A stretch of DNA of 64,000 nucleotides from Congeria kusceri (GCA_027627225.1 CM051032.1:69041320-69105319); one strand, 5' to 3'. Numbered from the stretch's first letter, positions 25,357 to 36,973 are shown. The notes: a model not told the origin generated them from the letters alone. Made by a program: numbers and translations.

Positions 25357-26584
25357 CCACAAGAAGCCACAATAATAAACACGCACATCAAATCCATGCA
25401 TTCTTCTTGGGCATGTTAGAAAAGAAGTAATTTATTTTCTTTCATCCTGCCTATGTAACAGGTTGGACAGGCATTTGGAATGCTCTTAGAACATAATGGA
25501 ACACAATAACCTGGGACTTGTAAATTGCGCAAGGAAAGGGGGACAACTGCTATTGCAATGTTGATTCAATGGTTTTCAAAGGAGTGCACATACTTATTAT
25601 TATGAAAACAAGATGTGCCTAATGAATAAAATGCATAATTTATATCGGAAGGGTCAGCGAAAGGGGAGAGAATTAACATAACTTGAACTTATGATTGGTG
25701 CTAGTACTGGAAGAGTTTTACCACTTTAGTGTTCTTTGAAAATACTTGGAAAAGGAGAAAAAATACATGATATTTTTGTAGGGCACATACTTGTCTGAAG
25801 AATAAAGCTTTATGAGAGATCACTGTATAGGGGTCATAGCTTTAAGAACATGATTACTTTTATTTCAAATACATTTTTATAGGTTCTTAGTAATTTTGCC
25901 ATATTTATCACTGAATGCTTATTGTATAATGCTAATCAGTTTCATTAGGTTTGCAGCATGCCTTAGAGTGTAATTTGTGTGCAGTGCACATGTTTAAAAT
26001 ACCGCACTAATTATTTAATAGACAGATCCACTTGCTGCGCCAAGTTTTTAGTGAAATATGGAGGAAAATGTGCAAACCGTTGCCAAGAACTGTTATGGTA
26101 TCACATATGTTCGCCACTAATTATGCACAGACATTATATGTTATTCTGCAAGAGATAATATTTCTCATATAAAATATTTGCTCGAGCTGCATTGAGCTAT
26201 TCATCATTTAAGAAGAAGGATTATGCAATCAGTTAAGGGAAATCCTCTCGTTCATGATTGATTGAGTTTGCTTCATCTAACTTTATTGTCCATTTATATT
26301 TTTTGTTATTGACCATGTTCTGTTTGTTATTGTCTTTGAATTATTTTGTTGTGGTTTAAAGCATGTTTACTGGTAGTTAGTGTTTGTGTGACGAGTTGAT
26401 TATGGAATTATAATTTGTCTTTAGATTATAATAGAAAAAAGTCAACATGTAAAATGTCATATGTGACAGTAAAAACATGCAATGTTTTAAAATCAATGAA
26501 GGTTATCTACTACAGTTACAGATTGTAACACATGTTAGTCTTCTATCAGAATGGTGTACAAATCAAAGATAATAGCAACATATT

Positions 26585-26800
26585 TGAGGCGTGTCGCGGG
26601 AATACCGGGCTTAACGCATGTGCCTAAAGTGTCGTCCCGGACTAGCTTGTGCAGTCCGCACAGGTTAATCCAGGACTGCTCTTTCCGCCTACCATGGATT
26701 TATGTTTAGAAGAGACTTCCTTGAAACAAAAAGTAACTTTAAAGCGGAAAGACTGCACAGACTAATCCGGGACGGCACTTTGTGCACATCCCACGACACG
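26585..26800 (-). mobile_element. Double-hairpin MITE, degenerate, next to exon 3
   Basis: The left half is intact (TGAGGCGTGTCGCGGGAATA, first hairpin, reversed spacer). The second hairpin has lost its left arm, and the right end stops at CCCACGACACG. The copy ends only 52 bp before exon 3, so the branch point and polypyrimidine tract of that exon lie in the short gap after it. Confidence 0.88.
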
Positions 26801-26852
26801 ATTAATTTGAAGCCCTGACCCTGTTTCAGACCTTTTTGTAACTTCATTTCAG

Positions 26853-26942
26853 GCTGGACGGCGGATTGTTGACCTGTTTGAGGGATTCAAGGATGGACAC
26901 AATCTCCTGTCGCTTCTTGAAGTCCTCTCTGGAGAGACCCTG
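26853..26942 (+). CDS. Spectraplakin coding exon 3 (CH1 middle)
   Basis: The exon follows ACTTCATTTCAG and ends CTG|GTATGA: 90 bases, 30 codons, phase 0 at both ends. The product begins AGRRIVDLFEGFKDGHNLLS and continues LLEVLSGETL. DGHNLLSLLEVLSG is the hallmark of the spectraplakin/plectin CH1 and differs from beta-spectrin (DGRxLIKLLEVLSGE). The A-G-R-R-I-V-D-L-F run resembles fly Short stop more than vertebrate MACF1, as expected for a protostome. In the CH fold this part supplies helix C, which carries the buried hydrophobic core. Branch point and acceptor have only about 50 bp of unique sequence between them and an upstream transposon remnant. Confidence 0.97.
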
Positions 26943-28012
26943 GTATGAATATGAAGTGAAGGACTGGTATAGATATCTATACTAATCCAAACTACCGACT
27001 CGTCACATATTCAAAGCTCCTTTTAATACATTGTACAGTGTACACAATGAGGTATGACTCAATAACGCGCACAATGACAAATAAATCAAAATGCTGACTG
27101 CGTAAAAAGACTGTTGGCGACAAAAGAAACTAAAAGCATGTGAATTATGAGTGCATTTTGTTAAAAGGAAACATTTGTTTGAATGAAGTTCAATTTACCA
27201 CCATTAAATTTGATAATATGGCTTTTTATTCGATACTATATGACATCTTAGTCCTAATAAAACCTCATTTGTAATTAACAAACAAATATTTGTTCTAGCT
27301 AATTATCTTATGGAAATGGAATTACACACGTGCCAGTTAACAAGTCAATATGCAACGGGCCAGAATAACCGATGAAGCGTAGTAGTTAGGAGCACTGATT
27401 GTTAGTGCTGCGTAGCCTACTGAGTCAAAATAGTTCATACGATGCAAGCTCACGATTGTCCATACTACAGTTTAAAATTAATAAATTGCAGTAATTTGTT
27501 GTCAAAATATTGAAAATCTGAATCGGTAAAAAGGAACACCTTCATAACTTTGGAGTCAAAGATAAGCGATATAGCGCATTCATTTGGTGGTCTTAATCCA
27601 GGACACTAAGGTGAATATTTCGGTAACATACAAGTAAATTTCGAAACTATGGGTGACACTAGTTTAACTTTACATTTAAAAAAAAATGACTTTTGTCAAA
27701 TGTAAATGTAATAAATCACATGATATACACATTATAATACATATTACATACATTATCTTAAATAATTGAAATGTAAGAAAACAAGTGTGAACTTTTGCTG
27801 TTTGAAGAAGGATCCTTTCTGGTATCGATTTACCAACTAATAGCCTGCAAAGAAAAGAAGTAGTTTTCCACGATACCTGTTTTAGAAATTACCCTCTCAA
27901 AAGACCGTTGGCTTCTGCCAACAGTCTAATTAAAAATCACACATATTATTGGTATGTCCCCCTCTTGAATTTCAGTACCACAGTGCATCTCTTGATGCAT
28001 GGAAAGAACAAA

Positions 28013-28252
28013 TGAGGCGCGTCGTGGGAAAACCGGGTTTAATGCATGTGCGTAAAGTTTCGTCCCGGATCAGCCTGTGCAGTCTGCACAAGCTAATCCG
28101 GGACGGCACTTTCTGCCTGCAGTGGATTTATGTTTAGTGGAGACTTCCTTGAAACAGAAAATACCATAAAAGCCTGTGCGGACTGCACAGGCTGATCCGG
28201 GACGACACTCTACGCACATTCATTAAGTCCAGTTTTCCCATGACGCGCCTCA
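28013..28252 (-). mobile_element. Double-hairpin MITE, one hairpin arm deleted
   Basis: Left end and first hairpin are good. The spacer is reversed, and the second hairpin starts directly at AAAAGCCTGTGCGGACTGC, so about 22 bp of its left arm is missing. AA flanks both ends. Confidence 0.9.
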
Positions 28253-29380
28253 AATGTGGTCATCGTATCCAAAGGAATGGTGACCGCTCTTGTTCTTTCC
28301 ATGTATTCTTCTTAATAATGTATTAAAAGGAGCTTTGAATATATGATGAGTTAGGAGTTTTGATTAGTATAGTTAAAATCTTGTCTGCCAGTTAACTGCA
28401 GTATATACAATTATTACACCTCACGTGACCATTCTGTTTATTTTGTCCATAGAACAAAAGTTATATCCCAGGGTAATATTTTTTCATATCACCTGCGCGT
28501 GGGGCTAAAAATAGAACAGCCGTTTTTTTTTCAAAAAAAAAAAAATTTGAACGACTATGCAAAATTTACCTCCAAAGTCTTGACATCGATCCACGGCATT
28601 TTACAATAAATATCCAGCTACAAGCATTTGCAGTTCCTTTTATGTATCCACAAAGCTTAACATTTATATTTCAATTTTTCACATGAATCGTGCTAACCAG
28701 AAACGCGATGTGTTTTCGAAATCGCCATGACTGGTCAGAACGTATCTTTTAATTCGTATTGTGTCTCAAACCTGTATCCGATTATCAATATTGGCGTCCA
28801 AAATAATTTTAGACATCACCGATGCATGGTTTCTTGAATTTGTGTTTAAACACGACACAACACAACCCTATGTAATAATATCAGTCCATTGAAAACCGGT
28901 TTGTGTCGTCACTGCACAATTTGTTTACAGATTACTGACAGTAGGCCTATGCCACACATGTATCCGTTATGTGATCTGAATATCCATTAAACACATTCCA
29001 TCAACTGTATATTATTCCTTTTTGAATCACACGATAACGTTTGCCCGTATTTCACCATGTTTATAACTGATTTAATGTAACGCGCTGTAGAAACTTCCTA
29101 TCGATCACGCCATCTTTAAAATTGACACATCTAAGTATAGATTTACACACTCAATGGTCATGCCGGTAAAAGGTTAAGGTCATGTATGCGAAGCATTGGA
29201 AAGTATGGTAGTCTGATTCCGCAATGTTTTAACTAGATAACTATTGTATTGTGAAATGGTAATGTCAAGCCTTGGCTTGCGTAGCGTTTACTACTAGAGT
29301 CTACATTACAGTAATGGTGAAACAAAGTCACGAAGCTTATTATTTCAAAGTGTTATATGGATTGTTCGGTGTAATAAAAT

Positions 29381-29523
29381 AAATAACACATGGCTGTCAG
29401 AGGGTGATATAAATAATATCAACCCTTGAAAAGTCATATCAGCCTCTGCTACCGCCTCGGTTGATATAACATTTCTTGGGTTGATATTATTTTATATCAC
29501 CCTCTCAGCCATGTGTTATTTAT
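29381..29523. mobile_element. 143-bp inverted-repeat element
   Basis: Arms of about 45 bp match almost perfectly: AAATAACACATGGCTGTCAG on the left against CAGCCATGTGTTATTT on the right, continuing through AGGGTGATATAAATAATATC and its complement. A shorter internal palindrome (CATATCAGCC ... GGTTGATATAAC) fills the loop. It is a typical tiny MITE, or a strong hairpin if transcribed with the intron. Confidence 0.75.
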
Positions 29524-29624
29524 ATAATAGCAAAAGATTGGTATTGATGTGTAGTAAAAAAACAACATTAACTTTATATTTTGTAAATTACATTATAAAA
29601 GACTAGTATCAATATCTAAGACAA

Positions 29625-29695
29625 ATTAGAAAGCGATACAACCCACCAGAACACCACAGTCATGTAGTATTCCATTTATTATAATATACACAAAA
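29625..29695 (-). repeat. Single arm of the 25.2-kb foldback family
   Basis: ACAACCCACCAGAACACCAC followed by AGTCATGTAGTATTCCATTT is the reverse complement of the left arm at 25190-25235, with a few mismatches. No partner arm is found nearby, so this is a solo or truncated copy. Confidence 0.65.
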
Positions 29696-30350
29696 TAGTG
29701 AGCTTTGGCAATTATCTACATTCTGGTTCATGCACATGTCTGTAATGTAGAAACTGTTTTTAAGCTTGATGGAGGTGACAATTTTTTGATATTTTTCATA
29801 TTTTGATTTTTTTCAGTAAATTATAAAACATAAATGTTTTAGAAAATAATAACACTAAAAAATTTTTCTTGTCCTAGCAGAAAAGTTTCGATGTTTTGCA
29901 GATCTTTTTCAATATGCTTGGTTGATGTTGCATGGTGGTTACAATGTACATTGACTTACATAAGTTCATAAATTGTCACTTTAAATTGTCACCTCCATCA
30001 AGACATCATAATTATGATACATGAATTAGCAGTTAATGTGCATTTAAGTGTGAAGAACATGATAAACTTTTGATGTTTTTAAGGTTCAGAGCCCGAATGC
30101 ATAAATCTTCAAAGTAATCGTTTGTTTATAGTTGTATTTACATTGACAGGTTTTATTCTTGTCTAGATTAAATAGCTGCCTCGTAATTTAGCCTTTTGTG
30201 AACTTAATTTCACATAGAAAAACTATTTGCGATTTGAAATTTGGACATGTTTGCCCATATTGTTTTAACTTTAAACATTCTTTTTCTAGTGTAAACTTGT
30301 CAAGTTAAGATACATAATTATAAGTGTCAAAATTATTACAAAAGTTTTTA

Positions 30351-32860
30351 TAGCTCACCTGAGCACGAGGTGCTCGGTGACCTATTGGTATAGGGGACCT
30401 CTCGCGCGTCGTCCATAGTCTGTAGCCGTACATTTTTTATTCAATCTTGACCAAACTTGCATAGTTTGTGTATAACAATAAAATCTTTGACGGGTTCGAT
30501 AATGGGCCCGATCCGACCAGGAACACCAGAGTTATTGGCCCTTTTTTCGTCCCAAATACATTTATTGCTGAATAACTCACCTGGTAAAGGGAGGTAAATG
30601 AAGTATCAGGAAGATAATTGCCAGAAATGTGTTATTTCCCATTGTTGCTCATTCACAGATATAACCCAGATAGTGGAGTCTGCTTATCAGTAAAATCAAT
30701 ACATCATTCTGAGTCAACATGATACTTCTATTTTAGATCAGCATCATTACACATAGTAACCATTGATAGCCTGCTTCTGACGTATATTTTGGCTATTTGA
30801 GCAGCAATACAATTTTCCACTGTCTGTCTTGGCATCCAGTCAGGAAAAAGATTTAAACAATAATCAATAGCTAGGATTCATATTGTAAACAAGCAATCAG
30901 AATATAGTATTTAGATCATGTGATCTAGTGCCTGAAAGGGTTAATTATTTTCTGTAGTTTTTGGACTTTTTAGTTAGTAACTTATTCAGTTTCATTTAAT
31001 CATGTAACTTTTGGACTGACTTTTACATTTGAATTGGGATTTTGGAAACTCAAGTAATTATCTTACATGATTTTTGAAGCTGATTTATTATTTCTCCTTA
31101 ATTGAAAAATACTTCTACACTGTTTTACATTTTCTCCTTAATATAGAAATATGTTTACACTATTTAGAGTGCACCATGCTACTTCCTGCTTGTATGGTAT
31201 ATATTAGTAAGGGCTTGTAGTTTGGGGACTCTTTTTATAGTTCAACAAAGTAAAAGTGACTTCCCGTGCATCACCTTCATTACATTTCATCTCACCTCAG
31301 CACTTCATGCTCGATGAGCTATTGGTATAGTCGGACTGACCTGCGTTGCCCGTAGTGCATCGGAACGATTGGGCATGTGGACGTGATACAAACTTCACTT
31401 TCATTCAATCTTTACCAAACTTCCACAGTTTGTGTATGACCATAAAATCTCAGATAGATAATGGGCCAAATCAGACCATGAATACCAGAGTTATTGTCCC
31501 TTTTTCATGAGAAAATCTGCAAACTGGACTTTGTGCAACATACAAACTTCATTTTTCCTCTGAATTTGACCAAACTTGCACATCATGTACATGAACTGAA
31601 TGTTTCAAAATAATCAATAAAATGGCCTTGATTGGGCTACAAACCTCAGAGTTATTGCCCCTTGTTTGTGTGAAAAAATGGACAATGTGGAGTATAAAGA
31701 CTTCATTTATTGCCTAATCTTGACCAACTTGCACTGTTTGTGTTTGACCATAAGGTCTCAGTCAATTCCCAATATGAAACAGATCAGACATGAAAGACCA
31801 GAGTTATGACCCCTTGTTTGTGAAAAAAATTCCATAATTTGTCAAAAATTGCCTTTCAGTCTCCATAGTGAATTAACTTTTTATTCCTTGTTGACTAAAC
31901 TTGCACAGTTTGTGTATGACCATAAGATTTCATCAAGGTACAATGATGAGCCAGATAGGACCAGGAATGTTGGAGTTATTTCCCCTTCTTTGTGAGAAAC
32001 TTTGCAAAAAATGGACGTTGTGTGACATATAAACTTCATTTTTCATCTAATCTTGATAATACTTGCACAGCTTGTGTATGACCATAATATCTCATAATAA
32101 ACCAAGGTTTTGCGCTGATTAGGGTATAAAGAAGAAAGTTATTTGCCCATGTGTTTGAGAAAAATAAGCAAAAAATGGACTTTGTTCAGGATAGCAACTT
32201 CATTTTTCATTAGGGATGGCAGCAGATAGTATTTCAGCAACCAGTTAATTAGTTTTGGTATTTGAGCTGTTAACCAGTGAGCTAAATATCATTTACAAGA
32301 CCTAAAATACAATGAAAATGGAAACACATCAAGTTCAATGGTCTGTTTGATTGAATAGCCCTAATCGATGATAGATAATGCTGACAGTTGTCTTGTATTG
32401 ATGTCTGTTGTGACTGTTTTAAGTATTGTTCTGTTAAAATAAGAACAAAGCACAGTACATGGAATTCAGCTGGATGTTTGAACCTAACAAATGTGTCAAT
32501 GGAAAGATTGGATGTCAACCTCTGTGTAATGAAAGTGTGATTGTGCATGGTAAACATATAATCGTTTGCTTGTGGTTCATCTTGGTCACAACAGTTTCGA
32601 CCATAAATGCATCTGTATCGCGCCATGTAATATCCAGGTAAATAACAGAAGTAGGCCGGGCAGGCATGAGACTGTATATCGCCTGTATATTGCCAGGTTA
32701 GCTACAGAAGAAGGCCGGACATGCATCTGTATTGCACCTGTCGAATTGCCAGATCAGGTTGTCTGATTTGGGTCATTTTGTAGGTGATGACATTTAGCTG
32801 ATCTCTGTCATTGCCAGTACTCAGGTGAGCGCTTTGGGCCATCATGGCCCTCTTGTTTAA
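30351..32860. repeat. Module-repeat element B (2.5 kb, GAGTTATTGCCC units)
   Basis: It opens TAGCTCACCTGAGCACGAGG and closes CTCAGGTGAGCGCTTTGGGC, an inverted terminal match over GCTCACCTGAG. A second opening-like sequence at 31291 (CTCACCTCAGCACTTCATGC) suggests one element nested in or joined to another. Units of about 170 bp recur near 30450, 31410, 31540, 31690, 31890 and 32040, each with ACCAAACTTGCACAGTTTGT, GTATGACCATAA and GAGTTATTGCCCCTT, diverging strongly. Positions 32600-32740 hold a further short duplication around GAAGGCCGG. No credible ORF was recognised. Confidence 0.65.
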
Positions 32861-32892
32861 TGTAATATAATTACTTATAATTTCATTTTCAG

Positions 32893-32970
32893 CCTAGAGA
32901 GAGGGGTCGTATGAAATTCCACCAGATTCAGAATGTACAGATTGCTCTGGAGTTCCTGCGAAGGAAAGGG
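32893..32970 (+). CDS. Spectraplakin coding exon 4 (CH1)
   Basis: The exon follows TTTCATTTTCAG and ends GGG|GTAAGA: 78 bases, 26 codons, phase 0. It begins [20 protein letters not shown] and ends FLRRKG. PRE(R/K)GRM(K/R)FH and NVQIAL(D/E)FLR are strongly conserved in plectin, dystonin, MACF1 and Short stop; this segment forms part of actin-binding site 2. The last residues R-K-G align position for position with H-R-Q or K-Q-R-Q of the vertebrate proteins before the next exon's I-R-L-V-N-I-R. The donor offers neighbouring GT choices in GGGGTAAG, but only the one given keeps the frame. Confidence 0.97.
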
Positions 32971-33289
32971 GTAAGAACTGTGGATGCAACTGCTGAAATC
33001 TTCAGCATGGATTACTTCCCTTCACACCATTCTATCATTTTCAGGGTTAAAATTTTTGTTTTCTTTTTCTTTTCTTTGTATATTTATTATTATGTCATCC
33101 CTTTAAATAAATGGCATAACATAGCTTTAATGTTAAATCATAGTTTCCAAAAAACATTGAAGATTAGATTATGAGAAGACATCAAATTTAAATGGTATTT
33201 CATGCATAGATCGTTGTTTAAGCTGTAGAAAGCTGTACATTTGTTTATTTATAAATATATTTTTATAAACTATGGGTTAAACATTTCAG

Positions 33290-33382
33290 ATACGACTTGT
33301 AAATATACGCTCGGATGAAATCGTCGATGGCAACCCAAAACTTACCTTAGGACTTGTTTGGACTATCATCCTTCATTTCCAG
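33290..33382 (+). CDS. Spectraplakin coding exon 5 (end of CH1)
   Basis: The exon follows AAACATTTCAG and ends CAG|GTAAGT, a consensus donor: 93 bases, 31 codons, phase 0. It begins [20 protein letters not shown] and ends [21 protein letters not shown](I/V)WTIILHFQ is essentially invariant in this family and closes the CH1 domain. In relatives the next residues are ISDI and begin CH2 after a short linker. I searched by eye for CH2 signatures downstream (for example a W-R-D-G stretch) and found none before the window ends, so the following exon should lie to the right. The intron before this exon is short (319 bp), unlike all the others. Confidence 0.97.
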
Positions 33383-34140
33383 GTAAGTGTTTCGATGGAA
33401 ACCATCTATGCTTGGTGGGAATAGTGATCTGGAACCTTTACAATAAAGATGTGCAAACCCACTGTTAGATGAGTGTCCTTTCTGTGTTGTTTTAAGGCCT
33501 ATTTGAGGCAGAAATAAGGCCACATATCTGCAGTGTATATTTTTCACTCAAAATTGCAAAATGTTCCCCCTTGATGTTTAAATAGGTTGCATAAGCAGAA
33601 AACCAATAGAATTTTGAGTTTTTTCCAGTGTAACCTGAATGAAAAAGCTGTTTGGATCATTTGTAGAATAGGAGATAGTGATATGATATACGTCTTGGTA
33701 AAATCTTTATTTCTTTGATTAATAATATGTTTCTTTGATTTCTAAGATTCATTGGGCCCTTCCACCATTTCCCCAAATTGATGAAAAAACCCTGCGGTTG
33801 TTGTACTTCAAAACTGAATGTTTTTCGTATTAATAATTCAGATTTCGGGATTTTATTATTTCAAGTCGTACAAATGTTGGCCCACTTAAAGCTTGTAGAA
33901 TTTGTTTGCTTCTCTGCTGCTGTGCCACAGTTATTTATTTAGTTGGCCTTGATTTTACCATATGGAAAAAACAGTCCTTATTTCCCCAAAGAAATGTTAG
34001 CTTTAAGTGAACGCAATAGTACAAATTGTACAGTCTTAAAAGAAGTATAATTATGAACCTTATAAAGATTTTTAGTTTTCTGCACATTACTTGTAATCAC
34101 TTATAGCTGTTTGTATATTGGTTACACCCATCTGTATATA

Positions 34141-34403
34141 TGTGGCGCGTCATGAGAAAACCGGTCATAATGCATGTGCATAAAAAGTCGTCCCGGATTA
34201 GCCTGTTCAGTCTGCACAGGCTAATCCGGGACGGCACTTTCCGCTTTTATGGTATTTTCTGTTTCAACGAGGTCTCTTCTAAACATAAATCCACTGTAGG
34301 CGGAAAGTGCCGTCCTGGATTAGCCTGTGCAGACTGCACAGGATAATCCGAGACGACACTTTACGCACATACATTATGACCGGTTTTCCCACGACGCGCC
34401 TCA
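34141..34403 (+). mobile_element. Double-hairpin MITE, full copy
   Basis: The copy is complete in + orientation (TATGGTATTTTCTGTTTC spacer), with ends TGTGGCGCGTCATGAGAAAA and CCCACGACGCGCCTCA and TA on both sides. Both hairpins are intact. Confidence 0.92.
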
Positions 34404-34991
34404 TATAAACTCTGTTATAAATATTGTGTTAAAATGGATGTTTGGACATTTGAAAGTTTTCAGAATCTCAGGGTTGCAGTTAAGTTATGCAATAATACAG
34501 ACACTTATTTATCAAACAACATCTTTTATATCTGTTTCCTTGAAAATTTCAAGACGTTATCTGCAACATCTTAGCTCTGAATCATCCTTGACAAAAAAAT
34601 ATTGGCTGATTTTGTTGGCTTTTCTCTCATGATTACCCTCATGCATGTATTAATGCTTATCAATTCCCTATGGGAACTGATGGTTATTGGTAGAGAAAGT
34701 GGGCTTCCCATAGCTTTTGATGGGGTAACCACATTTTGAAATATAGATATTTCTTTGTGATACATGCTTGGAAATCTTTAATATGGCTTGGCTTATCAGC
34801 TTGATAAGTAGCATACCTGTGCTTTGCATACAGGGGCATGCCTACATGTGCTGGAATTGTTTGTTTAATGACATAATAAAAGTTAATGTGTTGTTCCTTT
34901 TTCGGGAAAATGGCACACTGATTATATCATGTGTTTGAATTATTTGTGCGATGACATAATAAACATTTTATGTGCCATCCCGATACTATGT

Positions 34992-35620
34992 TAAGCCTCA
35001 GTCACACATTCCCGATTATGGCTCCCGACAGCGTCACAACAGCGCTACGATGGACGCTTTCGGGACGCTGTCCTGAGAACCGGGAATCATTAGCACGTCA
35101 GGCGTGATTGGCCAAGCACTATTGACAGTGTTGTCCCTTAATGTTTGGGAGCCTCAGCCGAATTTGTATAGTCTGGACTCTTTCGTGATATATTTGGCTG
35201 TATCAGATCAAATTTGGGATGGTGTCTGGACGGTGTTGGGACGTTGTCAAGACAATATCCGGTGGAACGGGAATGATATTGCATAAAAAATCATTTATCA
35301 CGTCTGGTGTAAAGCGTGTGTGTTGTTTGTGTTTGTCATTCATGGGCAGAACTTTCACTAGTCCACCATGAATGCTTCTCGATTACGGCTTCTGACAGCG
35401 TCCCGACAGCCCTACAATACAATTTATAAACAAGTTGGGAATTTCGGGACGCTGTCAAGATGCTGTCGGGACGCTGTATGGACATACTGGATCTTTTGAT
35501 CCAGAATTGAATTTCGAGCCTTAAATCTCAGAATATTGTCCTGACTTTTGACATACTTGATTCGGGACACTGTCGGCTCAAGAATGGCATTTAAACTCGG
35601 GAATGTGTGACTGAGGTTTA
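34992..35620. mobile_element. TIR element at a TTAA site, GACGCTGTC-rich
   Basis: The left end CCTCAGTCACACATTCCCGA is mirrored by the right end TCGGGAATGTGTGACTGAGG. TTAA lies outside each end (GTTAAG on the left, TTTAAA on the right), one base from the inverted repeat. The 0.63 kb interior repeats GACGCTGTC / GACAGCGTC many times in both directions. TTAA flanks are typical of piggyBac-type and some other transposons, so this may be a piggyBac-related MITE. There is no ORF of transposase type. The right end lies 70 bp upstream of a candidate first exon. Confidence 0.7.
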
Positions 35621-35690
35621 AATGGTGTGGTGGTTTCACTGTGGTATTAGTTCATTATGTGGTTAGTACATTGAACGTAGACATTGTTTT

Positions 35691-35798
35691 ATGGGACAGT
35701 ACCAGTCCTTGTGTATTATAAATGTGTTCCGGGTCTCTCAGCTCTCACGATACATGTCGAGGGTTGAGCGTGAAACTATCGTATCTGGTATAGAAATG
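35691..35798 (+). CDS. Candidate alternative first exon with myristoylation-like start
   Basis: The ATG opens 36 codons beginning MGQYQSLCIINVFRVSQLSR and ending IVSGIEM, followed by a good donor (ATG|GTAAGC) in phase 0, the phase needed to join the exon after CH1. Gly2 with Ser6 (M-G-x-x-x-S) fits the N-myristoylation consensus, and Cys8 could be palmitoylated. Family knowledge: mouse dystonin has an N-terminal isoform that lacks CH1 and carries a predicted myristoylation motif, and fly shot has CH2-only isoforms. Weak points: the Kozak context is poor (T at -3), the exon is short, and CTCTCAG at 35738-35744 would alternatively make the last 19 codons a 57-bp cassette exon, also phase 0. The exon may not be real. 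Confidence 0.35.
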
Positions 35799-36710
35799 GT
35801 AAGCAGATACAACAGTTTTACACTGAACATTCGATTTGCAGAAATAAAATGGATCACTGGTATTAAGACGTTGCATTATATAACATAAAACACATACAAT
35901 TTTGTTACAAGATAAAATAAGGTAAGGTATAAGTGATTCAGACGTTGGTTAAATTTAAACGTTCGTGTGGCAATGTTATAAATGTAGCTTCTTGGTCATT
36001 AACTGAAAATATTTCACAGTAAAACAATATCATCATTATCCAGCTCCAGAAAATAAACTCTGTCACATTTTATGACTGTTTTGCCGGATCTTCAAAGTAA
36101 AGTTTCATAAAAAGACAACAAAGATGCAGACATGGTTTATTTCAAACAGTTTCATGCATATTTGCTGTAGTGCCTTGCAATGATGGATTGGCTTGTCATT
36201 TGCTGTGTTTGAAATCATACCAACAGCAATGTTTTCTGTCAAATGCAACGTTTTTTTTGCCCTTCTCATTATTAAGATTTTCTCTCTTGAAAGCACAAAA
36301 GCCTAGATTGTACTCATGATTTTTTTTGCATCTTGAGCAGGATTAGATAAGTTTGATGGTTCAGTTCTGGTTGGAAGTAGGGGAAAAACAGAAGAAAAAA
36401 ACTGGGCAAGTTTCTTCTGAAGAACAAGCTATCATAAATCTTTTGCATCCATGAGGATTATTTGATTAAGTACATAATGCAAACATATACTAGAACCAAT
36501 ACTTGATTTTTGTCTTGTGTTTCAAACAGGATTTGAGCTAAGTAAATCATAGAATGAGATCCAAATTTAAGTTGTATGAATAAAAAATAAACTTGGTTTA
36601 AGATGTAATTATTACAAGACATTATATTTGAAGTTATTCTGTCTGTATAAGCAGCAGTCTGAGGTAATGGAAGAATGTTTTCACAACATAGCCTTTGTAC
36701 CATACCTAAA

Positions 36711-36973
36711 TGAGGCGTGTCGTAGGAAAACCGGGCTTAATGCATGTGCGTAAAGTGTTGTCCCGGATTAGCATTTTGCAGTCTGCACAGGCTGATCCGG
36801 GACGACACTTTACGCTCTCATGGTATTTCCGGTTTCGAGGAAGTCTCTTCTAAACATAAATCCACTGGAGGCGAAAAGTACGTCTTGGATTAGCCTGTGC
36901 GGACTGCACATGCTGAGCGGGGACGACACTTTATGCACATGCATTAAGCCTGGGTTTCCCACGACACGCCTCA
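36711..36973 (+). mobile_element. Double-hairpin MITE, full copy
   Basis: The copy is in + orientation (CATGGTATTTCCGGTTTCGA spacer variant). Ends are TGAGGCGTGTCGTAGGAAAA and CCCACGACACGCCTCA, with AA on both sides. The first hairpin is partly disrupted (GGATTAGCATTTTGCAGTCT). Open frames on both strands here come from the repeat. Confidence 0.91.

Larger units (their letters stand above)
8004..26852 (+). other. Intron 2 (18.8 kb), repeat-rich
   Basis: The intron runs from GTAACC to CTTCATTTCAG. I found no exon inside it. Repeats are listed separately. Stretches with nothing recognisable are roughly 8004-10870, 11138-12455, 13481-14750, 14903-16020, 17377-18275, 18444-19310, 21160-22310, 22562-25180 and 25357-26580. 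Minor landmarks: a Pro/Ala-coding CTGCGGC stretch at 16470-16510 next to a GAGTTATGCCCC motif (a module-repeat fragment), a C-run followed by (AC)n at 13641-13669, a run of about 16 G at 22979-22994, and C-rich low-complexity at 23570-23750. A stretch at 10230-10270 reading ACAAGAAACTTTATTTAT may be the antisense 3' end of a non-LTR retrotransposon, but this is weak. Confidence 0.8.
26943..32892 (+). other. Intron 3 (5.95 kb)
   Basis: The intron runs from GTATGA to TTTCATTTTCAG. It contains a MITE (28013-28252), a hairpin element (29381-29523) and a 2.5 kb module-repeat element (30351-32860). From 26943 to 28010 and from 28253 to 29380 I see only AT-rich sequence; 28430-28560 includes a T/A homopolymer hairpin (CGTTTTTTTTTCAAAAAAAA). 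The arm at 29630-29690 belongs to the foldback family at 25186. No additional exon was recognised. Confidence 0.85.

Noticed and set aside
32282..32626. Antisense frame of 114 codons
   Set aside because: It lies at the end of a module-repeat element, is rich in His/Cys/Asn as expected of AT-rich noncoding DNA, and no domain or splice structure is visible.
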